In this document: positions 1 through 9,924 of the stretch, in pieces
Layout of the letters: each line of letters begins with the position of its first letter
How positions within the stretch are numbered: position 1 is the first letter of the stretch
Assembly (NCBI RefSeq): GCF_040183065.1
Contig: NC_091120.1
Location: forward strand, 183,608,396 to 183,672,395
DNA: 64,000 nt
Source: Periplaneta americana
Taxonomy: Eukaryota; Arthropoda; Insecta; Blattodea; Blattidae
Reading direction: 5' to 3'
Program-made: the position numbers and the translations under genes
The notes under the pieces: model-generated
Database searches by the model: none
Seen by the model: only the letters and a program-made list of their open reading frames with translations
What the model was told of the DNA's origin: nothing

Positions 1-826
1 CCGACAGAACAACAATAGTAATATGCGTTACAAGAGCGGTATGTTGACGTTTTCATGTTCGAGGAAAAGACTGAAAAAGCGAAACGTAGTTGAGCTTTTT
101 TAATTTCCGAGAACATGAAAACAAACATACCTCTCGTCTATCGTACATTATTTTGTGCGAAGATCGTTTATTACATACCTGAAAGACGAATTTCTAATTA
201 GTTGCAATGAAATCTCCATCTTGGTTTCTGTTTAATGACGCCAACTTCGGAACACCAAAATATCTTTCTTCAACATTGTTGCTGTAAAATGTTTTCTGTG
301 TTTACTATACTCCAGCAGGCCGTGATATACGTCTGTCTTTTTTTTCCCCCCCAGTCTATAAATGCGAACTTAAAACAAACGGTAAGGTTATGTAATGATT
401 TATTTTTCATTTTAATATTTTAACAATATTATTTATATAACATATTGCAGTAATAACATCGGCATCTGGAATCTCGTTGATTTTTTCACGGCTTCCTTAA
501 TGTTACTTGTATCAGGAATGCAATAAGTTTCGTGGAGTAGTAGAATTTACTTAATTTTTGCAAATATTTAAAAACAATAATTAACATTGCAATTTAGGTG
601 AAATTGCAGTGGTAAGTTTCCAATTTATAATTATTACTATGTTAAACGTCTCTAAAAAATAATATGTTTAAAGCCTAAAGCAGTAAAATGAATGTCGCGC
701 TTAAGCGGTAAGAAGAGGCAAATTGTTATGTGTGTTACGTTGGGAATACTGAATGTGGTATTTCACACTTACCGCGTATTGGTTCTGTGCGGAAAACAAG
801 CAAATACGCACAATCTCGCACAAAAA
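1..826 (+). mobile_element. Partial copy of the fold-back element family also seen at 53572-54370
   Basis: The first ~0.8 kb is colinear and nearly identical to 53572-54370, including the poly-pyrimidine run near 340-352 and the stretch around 692-810. Sequence identity breaks near 826. The left end lies outside the window. Short open frames here are not conserved proteins. In the complete copy (52538-54798) this segment sits inside a TA-flanked element built of nested inverted repeats, so this is a partial copy of that non-coding DNA element. Arms and termini cannot be seen here. Confidence 0.65.
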
Positions 827-1237
827 AATTCTCCTCATTCTTTACGAAACCACCTCTTACTGCTTGTAGAGAGAGTTTGTAAAGCGACATGATACCGCCA
901 CTGCTTGCCCTGAGTACGTGAATTATACACACAGCAATGTACAGGAAACTCCTCGTACCCGTTTTAATGTCTGTGATTACACGATGTAATCACGACACGC
1001 GCTTTGGTCACCGCTGCTCTACAGCAAGCAAACTGAAGCTGGAATGGGTAGGACATAAGAGTAAACATAAAGGCTCGAGATTCGATTGGACTTAGATGGA
1101 CAGTCACTTCTAAAAACTATGCACATATAGCTAAACTATAGAACTACAATAATCTATAATGTGTGCATGTACGTATATGAAAAGAAACCAGTTTAGTATT
1201 TAAGGTATTTTTTGAATCGGACTGTACCGTGGTGTGT

Positions 1238-1238
<1 letters not shown>
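827..1238. other. No recognisable feature
   Basis: Between the repeat copy and the AAT microsatellite I see no coding frame with family resemblance, no RNA fold and no repeat shared with the rest of the window. Confidence 0.4.

Positions 1239-1314
<76 letters not shown>
1239..1314. repeat. (AAT)n microsatellite
   Basis: About 25 uninterrupted AAT units. Confidence 0.95.
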
Positions 1315-1315
<1 letters not shown>

Positions 1316-1419
1316 GCTGCGGGTATGAAAATATAAACAACGACTCAGAACGTTATCGCCTGTCATTCATGCAGCTTACATAAACAATATTGGCTCGCCT
1401 ACTGGAAATGTCATCGAGG

Positions 1420-2341
1420 CAGTGTTGCCAACTGGACAGAAATTCCGTCAAACCTGACGGAATTTCAACGTAGCGGACGAGAAAAGAATGGCTTTGACGG
1501 GTGACGGATTATCCAATTGGAATTACGATTTACATCGTCTTTTGACTTTTTTAGCTGCTGTGATTTTTAATTGTTTAATTTTTGGGGAAGCGTAGACCAC
1601 CCCAGCACATCAACTGCAGAACTAGAGGTATACTTGTTTTTTTGAAAGATGGGATATGTCAGTTCAGCGGCCGAGCTTGAAACAACAGTGCTATACTGCC
1701 AATATGGACTACCATGCTGCCGGCTGATGGAAGCTAGCAATTTACATTAAGATAGCTGACGTCCTAGATCATATATGTAACAGATAACTCATTCCTATGT
1801 TAAAATCGGCAGCACTTTGAAGAGAACAACCGCCAGGATCGCCACCCGTCCGCCGTAAACGAACACGAGATGGCAGTACAGTCGCTAATGCAATTCAAAT
1901 GGGAATTATGACGTGACTCCTTATGTAACAACAAGATGGCAGCGTAGTAAACCTGACAAAAGTTAACCTCAAAGCCTATGAGACCGACCTATCTAGGTAT
2001 ATATGATCTAGGCTGACGTTAAAACATTCATTGACAATTGAAGCGATACAAAAATCGACAGAGAATCAAACACGAAACGTACCAATGCTAATATTGTGTG
2101 CACAATAAATGTCGCCAAGAGAGCTATTAAGCACTCGCCATGTAAGTTTGGCAACTCAACCGCTGTTACCATAGCAACAGGCCTACCACGCTATGTGACA
2201 TTCAGTTGTTTTTCCGATCGCAACGCTCCTGTCATGTTCCATCTTTCAAAAAGAAATAAGTATAGATGATGTGGATGAACTATTATTTTATTTCAAGATT
2301 GGTAAGTAAATTGTGTTAAAATTTGCTTCTTATTTGTGTAA

Positions 2342-2408
<67 letters not shown>

Positions 2409-2503
2409 GTCTTATTATTTTTTTTTTTTTTAATTTTGACGGATTCTGACGGATTTCGAGGTGTTAGACTGACGGGGATACAATTGATGTGTTGGCAACA
2501 CTG
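1420..2503. mobile_element. Non-autonomous hAT-type DNA transposon
   Basis: Inverted termini CAGTGTTGCCAAC (13 bp, perfect) at 1420-1432 and 2491-2503 are flanked by a perfect 8-bp target duplication CATCGAGG (1412-1419 and 2504-2511). The 8-bp duplication and CAGTG start are the hAT superfamily signature. No transposase is present; the interior has a long AT dinucleotide tract. The same terminal sequence bounds the element at 18675-20563, so both belong to one family. Confidence 0.88.
2343..2405. repeat. (TA)n microsatellite
   Basis: About 31 TA units inside the hAT element, followed by a T-run. It creates spurious Tyr-Ile open frames on both strands. Confidence 0.95.
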
Positions 2504-2511
2504 CATCGAGG

Positions 2512-4261
2512 TCACCTGCCAAAATCGCTGCCTCCGACTGTACAATACGGCTGCCGTGGCACGGGATCTGCCTTCCGGCCGACAGGCCGAGCATTAGCCG
2601 GTAAACTGTTGCCTACAACGGCGGAAGCAGAGATGGATTAAAACCTACCCTACAGTAGATGTTGAAAATATCGTCCTTTCGCCTGCATACAAGCTTCATA
2701 TAGCGAGAATAAGCTGTCACAAACTCGTCTAAACTCATCAACTAAAATTATTCTCAATTCATGCTCAATATCAGCCTGGAGTTCCTTTAATGAAGTGGTT
2801 TCTAAACTTTCTGAAGATTCGACTCACTTTTCGGTGAGACTTTCTTTTGCGGCCCCTCCCCCTCCTTGCCGTACAGGTACTAAACCCCAATAGAAAAATA
2901 TAAATCCTTGTAAAATTGAAAATAATGATAATTTTACTCAAAACCAGTGGATACCATCCAAAGTATGCCCAAACTGAATTATATTTGGTGCAAAAATTAC
3001 ATGAAATATTAGTTAAACATCATTTCCAGTACTTCAAACCATTATCACCGTGACGTTGTGGTAATAGTTCAGTACAAAGTGGTAAATTCTATCAAAGAAA
3101 GGGCGTCGCAAACTTGTATTTTAAGTAAAATTTGTGAAGGTATAGGTTCGTTATATGAAAATACTCTTTATCACGTAGAAATGGCTTTGTTGTGGTAACG
3201 TGTTCAAAAGATTTTTACATTTAAGAATAGAATTTTTAATATACCTGACTTTTAATATACAAGACGAAAAATCGGAATCTATGCAAAACTACTTCCCAAT
3301 TGAAGAATGTGATCCCAAAACTCACTCAATCCTTTTGGTCACTTTCATTAATTGTACATATATTATATGATTTTTTTTAGATTTCTGTCACATTTTAAGC
3401 TTCTTTTCTTCCAAAACAACGCCAATCCTTGTCTAAAATGTTGTTATTGTGTATATCACATGAAAACAAGCTCAGTCCGTAGACCGGCGGATAAAAAACT
3501 ATTAGCCCAGTCCTTTCATAAAAGTGGACTGAACGCGTTTTGAATAACAGTTTGCAAGGCCAAGATTTAACATTATAACAGCCAGAGCTAAAATTAACGG
3601 GTTTGCAAAGAAACTTGATTTTTGGTCAATATCATTTGACAAAAATATATTTGTTTCGTTCCAGTGTATTGAAGAGCTCATGGAAAATTTCGCTACATAT
3701 GATAGGCAAATACTGTGTTTTGCGGACATGCAACCAAGTTTCCACAATTTTAATCAACAACTCTCTGAGTACATTCCGGAAGAAACTAAATACAATTACG
3801 ATTATCACAAAGGTGGTGAACCCGTTTTCAGGCAGTTGCGTTCAACTGGTTGAAATTCCATAAATTACAGTATTAAGGAAAATCTCATTTAAATATGTAT
3901 CTAGAAATGGAATGTTTAAATTATACTTTTTTCACAGAGCATAGACCAATTTTGGATAAAAAGAATGCAAGAATACCTCGAGCTTGTAAAAATATCCAAA
4001 TTCTTAAATTTTTTAATATTTGCAACCTTGTATTTATGCAAAATAAATTTCTCGTCTACAGTATGTTCACCATCAAAACAAATGTGAGCCATTTCATGAA
4101 TTTTATAATATCACTGTGTGTGTATGAAATGCTGAGTCCAAATGTGAGAATCTACTTCTGAAAAACAGGGATAATAATAGCATTAATTATTTTTTACATT
4201 ATAACTACAGAAAGATTTTTTATTGTGTTCAAGATTATGTTTGTGTTTCTAAATACAAAAT
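2512..4261. other. Unassigned AT-rich intergenic DNA
   Basis: 1.75 kb between two transposons. Short open frames (for example around 3603-3863 and 3895-4161) show no family motif and no splice-bounded exon. No inverted or tandem repeat was recognised. Confidence 0.4.
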
Positions 4262-4430
4262 AAATGTCCCGCAGGAGTTCTTTTACATGCCAGTAAATCT
4301 ACTGACATGAGCCTGTCGCATTTAAGCACACTTAAATGCATCGACATGGCCCGGAATCGAACCCGTAACCCCTAGTACAGAAGGCCAGCGCTATACCGAC
4401 TACGCTACCGAGGACGACAAAAAATAGTCT
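4262..4430 (-). mobile_element. SINE-E copy (tRNA-derived), 3'-truncated
   Basis: Reads on the minus strand from a tRNA-like head with the box-B-like motif GGTTCGATTCC (around 4354-4364) through a shared core with an inverted AAGTGTGCTTAAATGC-like hairpin to the CTCCTGCGGGACA segment, where similarity stops. Related copies are at 59216-59450 (-), 62420-62624 (+) and a 3' remnant near 23057. Confidence 0.75.
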
Positions 4431-4510
4431 TGAACATCAAAATAAAGTTATACCTTAAAATATGCTATTTAGTTTTACGTTCAGACCTGACACAAAACAT
4501 AATACATAGA

Positions 4511-5408
4511 TTGGATAAAAAGTAATGGCAACACTGCTGTCACGTGACGATGGTGCGTTTGAGAGCTGCCAGCTGTGTGAACATGAACAAGGACTGTTAG
4601 ATGAGTTAGTGCAGCCAGCGGCGACAGTACTCCATCAATCCACTGCAGTGTGTACAACGTTCACTTTCATAGGGATAGTGCGAGCACCCTAAGACCATCC
4701 TTACAAAACTAGAGCAACGATCGTGGATCAAAATTGAAATGGCACGAGGTCATAGTGCACAAGAATGTTTTCAGGGACTGCGTGAAGTATGTGGCGATGC
4801 AGCGTTGCCATATCGCACAGTTGCATGATGGGTTAAAGCGTTTCGGGAAGGCCTTGTTGCACCGGTACCAAAGTGAAGATGACGGCTTTCTTGGACGAAT
4901 CGTCTCTATGGACGAAACCTGGACTCGCTCGTATGAACCAAACTTGAAACGCCAATCAAATGAATGGAGGCAACCCGGTTCTCCTCGCCCAAAGAAAGTG
5001 CGCCCTACACAAAGTGGTGTGAAGGAGATGTTCATTGTGGCGTATGACATTGATGGGGTAATACTGCACCACGCTGTACCTCCAAGGCAGACGGAAAACA
5101 CGGACTACTGGAACATCCACCGTACTCACCCGATATGATCCATGCGATTACGATCTTTTCATCAAAGTGAAAGAACTACTGCGAGGGACCCGATACAATA
5201 CCAGAGATGAACTTATCCGTGCTTTAGGGCGGTCAATACGGAACATCAACAAATATGGACGCACTGATGGTGTACGACGCCTTCCAAACATTTGGCAAAA
5301 GGTAATAAATAAGGAGGGGGCGACTATATAGAAGTTACGTAAATGTTGTACCCCCGTGAATAAAGCCATGTTAGAAATATTGAACTGTTGCCATTACTTT
5401 TTATCCAA
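4511..5408 (+). mobile_element. Defective mariner-family transposon
   Basis: Perfect 23-bp terminal inverted repeats beginning TTGGATAAAAAGTAATGGCA occupy 4511-4533 and 5386-5408. Length is 898 bp against about 1.3 kb for an intact mariner. The interior carries a broken transposase on the + strand. A clean TA target duplication is not visible directly at the TIR ends, suggesting small changes at the junctions. Confidence 0.88.
4700..5331 (+). pseudogene. mariner transposase, internally deleted and frameshifted
   Basis: Recognisable blocks in order: an N-terminal helix-turn-helix region (EQRSWIKIEMARG then LPYRTVA, followed by an in-frame stop), a block around 4850-5115 with the first catalytic Asp in MDETW and the QSNEWRQPGSP segment, then CDYDLF carrying the third catalytic Asp at about 5148 and the C-terminal tail NIWQKVINK to a stop near 5331. 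The part between HAVPPRQT and the SPD..CDYD region is missing, including the second catalytic Asp, and much of the N-terminal half is also deleted. Frames change at each junction. This cannot encode an active DD34D transposase. Confidence 0.85.
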
Positions 5409-5559
5409 CCCAAGTATATTACTCTCTACGGCATGGCATGTTCTGTACAACAATGGTAGATTACGTAACACAAGGGAATTATGCATTATTTAAATCGTCT
5501 GTTGCTGCCGGACCTAGAACATCTGAATTTAAAAAAAAAATGAAATCTCTACAGGTCTG

Positions 5560-6426
5560 TCGAAGAACACGGAAAGAAAAATGCTTAATATTCGTTTGAG
5601 AGACAGAATAAAAAACGAAAAAAATAGCAAGAAGGGGCGGTCTGAAAGATGTAGCAGCCATGTCACAGCAATTAAAAATGGAGATGGGGAGACCATCTTA
5701 GCAAGACTACAAGATGGCAGAAGGGCATACACGGCGATAACATGGGACCCCAGACTAGGGAAGAGAAGCAGAGGACGTCCCAAAGCAGAGACGGTTCGAA
5801 GTCTTCAAGAACGTTTGTGGGAATACGTGGACAAGGACTGCACGAGACAGAACAAGATTGAAAGAACTAGGCAGAAGACTGCTACAAAGTTATAGTGAGA
5901 GACAGTGCCAGTGAAACCAAAGGACTGAACGTGGTTCATATTTAAGTCCAAATAAAATAAAAATACAGACAATAAGACAGTTATGGATGTAGACGGTGTT
6001 TCGTTTTAAGCGTTGTAAGTGAAAACAGTCTGACAATACAGAAAAGAAATTCATGCAAAAGGTTTATGGTTTAGATATTGCTCGAGAAACGAAAGAAGGA
6101 CGATGAAAAAGCTGTAGCCGCTTAGATTTGTAGCTTTAGGTAGTGTTAGGGAAACAGAAAGACTGAAATTGTAGCAAGGTTATACATGTATAAGATGTAT
6201 ACTTTTAAGGCCAAGATAGATAAGGTTTAAAGTTCAAGCATGAGGGTTGTGCTTGCGTTCGTGCGTGCGTGCGTGAGAGAGTTCAAAAAATAGACTTAAA
6301 TTCTCTTATGGTCTGGTTCAACATAATATGAGAAAACTTGAGCCACTCTTACACTAGTAAGATGCCCCTGCCCTTCAGGCATTATCTGGGTCATATCATT
6401 ATGATTATCATCATCATCATGATCAT
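5560..6426 (+). mobile_element. 3' end of a non-LTR retrotransposon
   Basis: A broken coding tail (see 5617-5880) is followed by about 500 bp of non-coding 3' sequence that ends in an ATC/ATG simple-repeat tail near 6400-6426. Coding end, 3' UTR and simple-repeat tail are the usual layout of a 5'-truncated LINE. Confidence 0.55.
5617..5880 (+). pseudogene. LINE ORF2 C-terminal fragment
   Basis: Reads ARLQDGRRAYTAITWDPRLG then KRSRGRPK, a motif typical of the extreme C terminus of many insect LINE ORF2 proteins (a W-D-P-R-x-G-K-R..GRP block followed by a Trp-rich tail). After GRPK the frame shifts and the downstream Trp-rich segment continues in another frame. Only the region after the reverse-transcriptase palm survives. 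Confidence 0.55.
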
Positions 6427-6465
6427 AAACGTCAATGTCCTTACTGTATGTTCAATATTGCCCCG

Positions 6466-7180
6466 CAAATTTATTTATTTATTTATTATTTTGGTAATAA
6501 TCGTAACATAAAATGTAATATATACAGAAAAACTTTAGCTCGCCCCTGAAAGAGAAGAACTCGTGCTCAGGGGCGGATTCCTGAATTGAAATTAATAATT
6601 ATACAATACAATTTGTCTTATTTCTATTGTGCAATTATAGTATATAAATTTAAATTTACAATTTTTCAATTTTTATAAAATCCATACATAACTTTTTTAA
6701 TTTAATAGTAGAACTATTAGAATTGACAAGATTAGGATATTTATATTTAAATTTGTTATATATTCTTGGGCCTAAATTACTACTATGATTAAATACTGTA
6801 ACAGTGTTGCATTTTGGTTCAAACAATCTTAAAGAATACGTACCTTTTGTTTCATAGCTATGAGAATACAATTCAAAATTATTTCGATTTTTATGTATGA
6901 ATTTTATTAATACAATATAATAAATTTGTCTTACGTTATGTACATTGAAGTCTAGAAACAAATTTTGAGATGGAAAATCAATAGGTTTATGAAGACATAT
7001 TTTAATTATTTTCTTCTGTAATAAATAAAGTGGATTAAAATTGGATTTAAATGAGCTACCCGATCCTATAATTCCATACATAATTACCGATTGAAATAAA
7101 GTTAAATATATTGTACGTAATAAAAATTGAATGTGACACTGTTCCAAATTTTCAGATATTTGTTATATTGTACCGGTATA
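6466..7180 (-). mobile_element. 5'-truncated jockey-superfamily LINE, minus strand
   Basis: Minus-strand coding remnant (6656-7147) is followed, toward lower coordinates, by a 3' UTR with the inverted pair ATCCGCCCCTGAG / TTTCAGGGGCGAG and a (TAAA)n tail at about 6466-6485. Its upper boundary is approximate. Confidence 0.6.
6656..7147 (-). pseudogene. Reverse transcriptase C-terminal fragment
   Basis: 163 residues open. Blocks LRTIYLTLFQSVIMYGI, LYLLQKKIIKICLHKP and FNVHNVRQIYYI match the thumb/C-terminal region of jockey/CR1-type reverse transcriptases (a conserved Y..L.QS...YGI..WG, then LQKK.I..I.. motif). The conserved WG is changed to GSGSS. The catalytic palm is absent, so it is a 5'-truncated relic. 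Confidence 0.65.
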
Positions 7181-7445
7181 TTGGAAGGAGTATGTGAAAC
7201 TGTTTCCTGCAGCTGTACAATCTACAATGTGGAGGAGAGTGGAAAACATCAAAGGCGCGCCATTTTTTTCTTGACCACAAGAAGAGCATAGTGTACGATC
7301 AGAATAATGTCCCTTTTGTATCCGCAGTAGTGTGTAATTCGGATATAGGGGAGATTAAAAGTAGTAACAAAGAAGTCACACAACCGAAATACTGACATTA
7401 ATATTTAAGCCGGTATTCTAAAATCTGATTGCTTGTCCGTTTCAG

Positions 7446-7601
7446 GATGTCATGAAGCTGTACAACGAACTACCCAACGTGATCAAGCTGCAAAAGGTGG
7501 CACACAAGGATTTCAAGCACGAAGACTTCGTCACTCACAAAGATATAGCCACACTTGTCAACAAGCCCGTCATAGACATCTTACACCAATATTGTACATA
7601 G
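7446..7601 (+). CDS. Terminal exon of an upstream acid-lipase gene (lipase 3-like)
   Basis: The frame opening at a TTTCAG acceptor (7441-7445) reads DVMKLYNELPNVIKL, then HKDFKHEDFVTHKDIATLV, and stops at TAG (7599-7601). This matches the C-terminal exon of the acid lipase family, where a D-V-x-x-L-Y-x-x-L-P-N block is followed by F-x-H-x-D-F. The His in FKHEDF (25th residue of the exon) corresponds to the catalytic-triad His. Length (51 codons plus stop) fits the family's last exon. Upstream exons of this gene are not visible in 1-7440. It is not the last exon of the gene starting at 17466, since it precedes that gene's signal-peptide exon, so the two are tandem paralogues on the same strand. 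Confidence 0.85.
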   Translation, partial: DVMKLYNELPNVIKLQKVAHKDFKHEDFVTHKDIATLVNKPVIDILHQYCT

Positions 7602-7653
7602 TAGCGGTCTTAATCTCATGTAAATTCTGTATCAAATGCAACATATTTTATTA

Positions 7654-7659
7654 AATAAA
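7654..7659 (+). terminator. Poly-A signal AATAAA of the upstream lipase gene
   Basis: Canonical AATAAA 52 nt after the stop codon of the 7446-7601 exon, on the same strand. Confidence 0.65.
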
Positions 7660-7680
7660 TGATTTTAAAAAATCGTAACG

Positions 7681-7752
7681 GATATTCTCTCTATCTCTCT
7701 ATAATATATCTCTCTGTACCTCTCCCTATTTCTCTATCTCTCTCTCTTTGTT
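7681..7752. repeat. Pyrimidine-rich TCTC/TATC simple repeat
   Basis: Degenerate CTCT/TATC tract just downstream of the poly-A signal. Confidence 0.8.
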
Positions 7753-7905
7753 TCATAATGAGGAGGGACCCGAAGGCTTACATTGTAGCCTGGGGCATGA
7801 AAGGTAATGTTTCTGAATTTTTAAATTTGAATTTATTGTAATTACTAATTACATATACATATTTAAAAACATAGTTCGTACCCAAAAGAGCAAAATGTCA
7901 TGATT

Positions 7906-8335
7906 GGGGCAGTTCTAGAAGTGACATAACTTAATTTGGATTTTAAATAGAAATAGAGGGAAAAAATGGGGCAGTTCTAGAAATGACATAACTTAATTTG
8001 AATTTTAAATAGAAATAGAGGAAAAACATGGGGCAGTTCTAGAAGTGACAAAACTTAATTTGAATTTTAAATAGAAACAGAGGAAAAACATGGGGCAGTT
8101 CTAGAAGTGACATAACTTAATTTGAATTTTAAATAGAAACAGAGGAAAAACATGGGGCAGTTCTAGAAGTGACATAACTTAATTTGAATTTTAAATATAA
8201 ATAGAGGAAATCATGGGGCAGTTCTAGAAGTGACATAACTTAATTTGAACGTTAAATAGAAACAGAGGAAAAGCATGGGGCAGTTCTAGAAGTGACATAA
8301 CTTAATTTTAATTTTAAATAGAAATAGAGGAAAAA
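7906..8335. repeat. 62-bp minisatellite, about 7 copies
   Basis: Successive GGGGCAGTTCTAGAAGTGAC starts fall at 7906, 7968 and 8030 and continue to about 8335. Units differ at a few positions. No coding potential. Confidence 0.92.
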
Positions 8336-8619
8336 CAAACTACTTGAAAAAAGAAAATAAAGAAAAATTATCTATAACAAGTAAATCAAGTAATGGACAG
8401 AGCAGATTGTGGATTTTCTCCTAACATATTCACGTCATTCGCATAAACAAGCAGCTGATGTAACCCGTTCAATTCCAAACCCTCTCTGTTATCCTGGATT
8501 TTACTAGTGATATACTCTAGAGGAAAATTAAGTGACAGTGCATCTCCTTGCTTTAGCCCACAGTGAATTAGAAAAGCATCTGACAGAAGCTGACCGATAC
8601 GGACTGTGCTGTACGTTTC

Positions 8620-8885
8620 TTTTTTTTTTTTTTTATTTTATTGGGTTATTTTACGACGCTGTATCAACATCTAGGTTATTTAGCGTCTGAATGATATGAA
8701 GGTGGTAATGCCGGTGAAATGAGTCCGGGGTCCAACACGGAAAGTTACCCAGCATTTGCTCGTATTGGGTTGAGGGAAAACCCCGGAAAAAACCTCAACC
8801 AGATAACTTGCCCCGACCGGGATTCGAACCCGGGCCACCTGGTTTCGCGGCCAGACGCGCTGACCGTTACTCCACAGTTGTGGAC
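8620..8885 (-). mobile_element. SINE-A, full-length tRNA-derived SINE
   Basis: Minus-strand element with tRNA-like head (box B GGTTCGAATCC), a conserved core containing GGTTGAGGTTTT and CCCTCAACCCAATACGAG, and an A-rich 3' tail (T-run at 8620). A perfect 11-bp target duplication CTGTACGTTTC flanks it at 8609-8619 and 8886-8896. Other copies: 25732, 32774 and 46968. Confidence 0.92.
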
Positions 8886-8896
8886 CTGTACGTTTC

Positions 8897-9226
8897 ACTA
8901 AGACACATTTTAATTAATCGAACTAGTTTCTTAGGAATAATAAATTCAATAAGAATATTATATAAAACTTCTCTCTTAACCGAGTCATATGTCTAAGATA
9001 CTGGTACAACGTGTCATATAAAAATAATAATGAAGATGTTTAAAAAAGAAAAAAAAAAGACAAATTTAATTGTTTTTTATGCGGAACAATAAAACACCTC
9101 AGCACATATGTGGACTTCGGTCCTAGGTTCATAGATATCTATGACGTAGTGCAGAGGGCGGCCACTAGAGGGAACCCAAGAGTTGGAACTTAAAACTGAG
9201 ACGATTCTTCCGATGCCGGGGTGGAA
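8897..9226. other. No recognisable feature
   Basis: 330 bp between two SINEs with no family resemblance that I can support. Confidence 0.4.
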
Positions 9227-9390
9227 TCCGGTGTGGCTTAGTGGATAAAGCGTCAGCACGTAGAGCTGAAAACCCGGGTTCAAATCCCGGCGCCGGAGAG
9301 AATTTTTCTCCGTTCCATTACTCTTTCATCGTACGATGACGCAGAAAATCTGCATGGAAATATCATATGTACTTCGGTACATTATATAAT
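9227..9390 (+). mobile_element. SINE-B with a complete tRNA-like cloverleaf head
   Basis: 9227-9297 folds as a tRNA. Acceptor TCCGGTG/CGCCGGA gives 7 pairs (one T-G). D stem is GCTT/AAGC. Anticodon stem TCAGC/GCTGA encloses a 7-nt loop ACGTAGA. T stem is CCGGG/CCCGG. The anticodon position reads GTA (Tyr), but loop position 33 is C, not the invariant T. The tail continues with AATTTTTCTCCGTTCC and a TATGTACTTCGGTACAT palindrome shared with 56030 and (inverted) 52440. The shared tail makes it a SINE rather than a functional tRNA gene. Confidence 0.75.
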
Positions 9391-9572
9391 AATATAAATA
9401 AAATGAAGTTCGTAGGGAAATACAAAAGAAATTATTCAAAAATACTATAAGAAAATGGTTGTTCTAGCACTGTTATGCAAGTCAGAATAGTAACGTCCGA
9501 AAGTCTTATTTGTATGTTGATGTGCATCCATTTCGAACATGTCATAGCAGATGTGTGACAGTGGTTGATACT

Positions 9573-9860
9573 TTACGTTCCAGCTTGTTTAGTGATCCAG
9601 AACATCAGTATGGGACCATCATTGTCGCGGCACAAAATGATGCGGTGCCATGTCCTTTGTGAAATGTTCCGCAGCAAAGGCGGTGTGATTTCCCTGAATG
9701 CCTCCCTAACAGCTTGCTTCAAATGTTCAATTGTCTGGTATCGATGTTTCGAGACACGCTGCTTAATTATTCTCCACAGGGAAATCACACCGCCTTTGCT
9801 GCGGAAAATTTCACAAAGGACATGGTGCCGCATCATTTTGTGCCGCGACAATGATGGTGC
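9573..9860 (-). pseudogene. Transposase-like C-terminal fragment within the fold-back
   Basis: The minus-strand frame holds QTIEHLKQAVREAFREITPP then ISQRTWHRIILCRDNDG, resembling the end of Tc1/mariner-type DDE transposases (a helical segment, then a Trp-R-R-x-x-x-C block). The first half of the open frame is simply the inverted arm read backwards. The assignment is tentative and the frame is certainly not a complete transposase. Confidence 0.4.
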
Positions 9861-9924
9861 TCATACTGTACTCCAACCACGAGAAAGTCTCCAGGGAATG
9901 AAGGGGAGCGGGAAGATGCTGTGA

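Noticed and set aside
2313-2597. 94-codon Ile-Tyr-repeat frame
   Set aside because: Translation of the TA dinucleotide tract within a hAT element.
7433-7654. 73-codon frame over the upstream lipase exon
   Set aside because: It is out of frame with the lipase text that starts exactly at the splice acceptor 7446.
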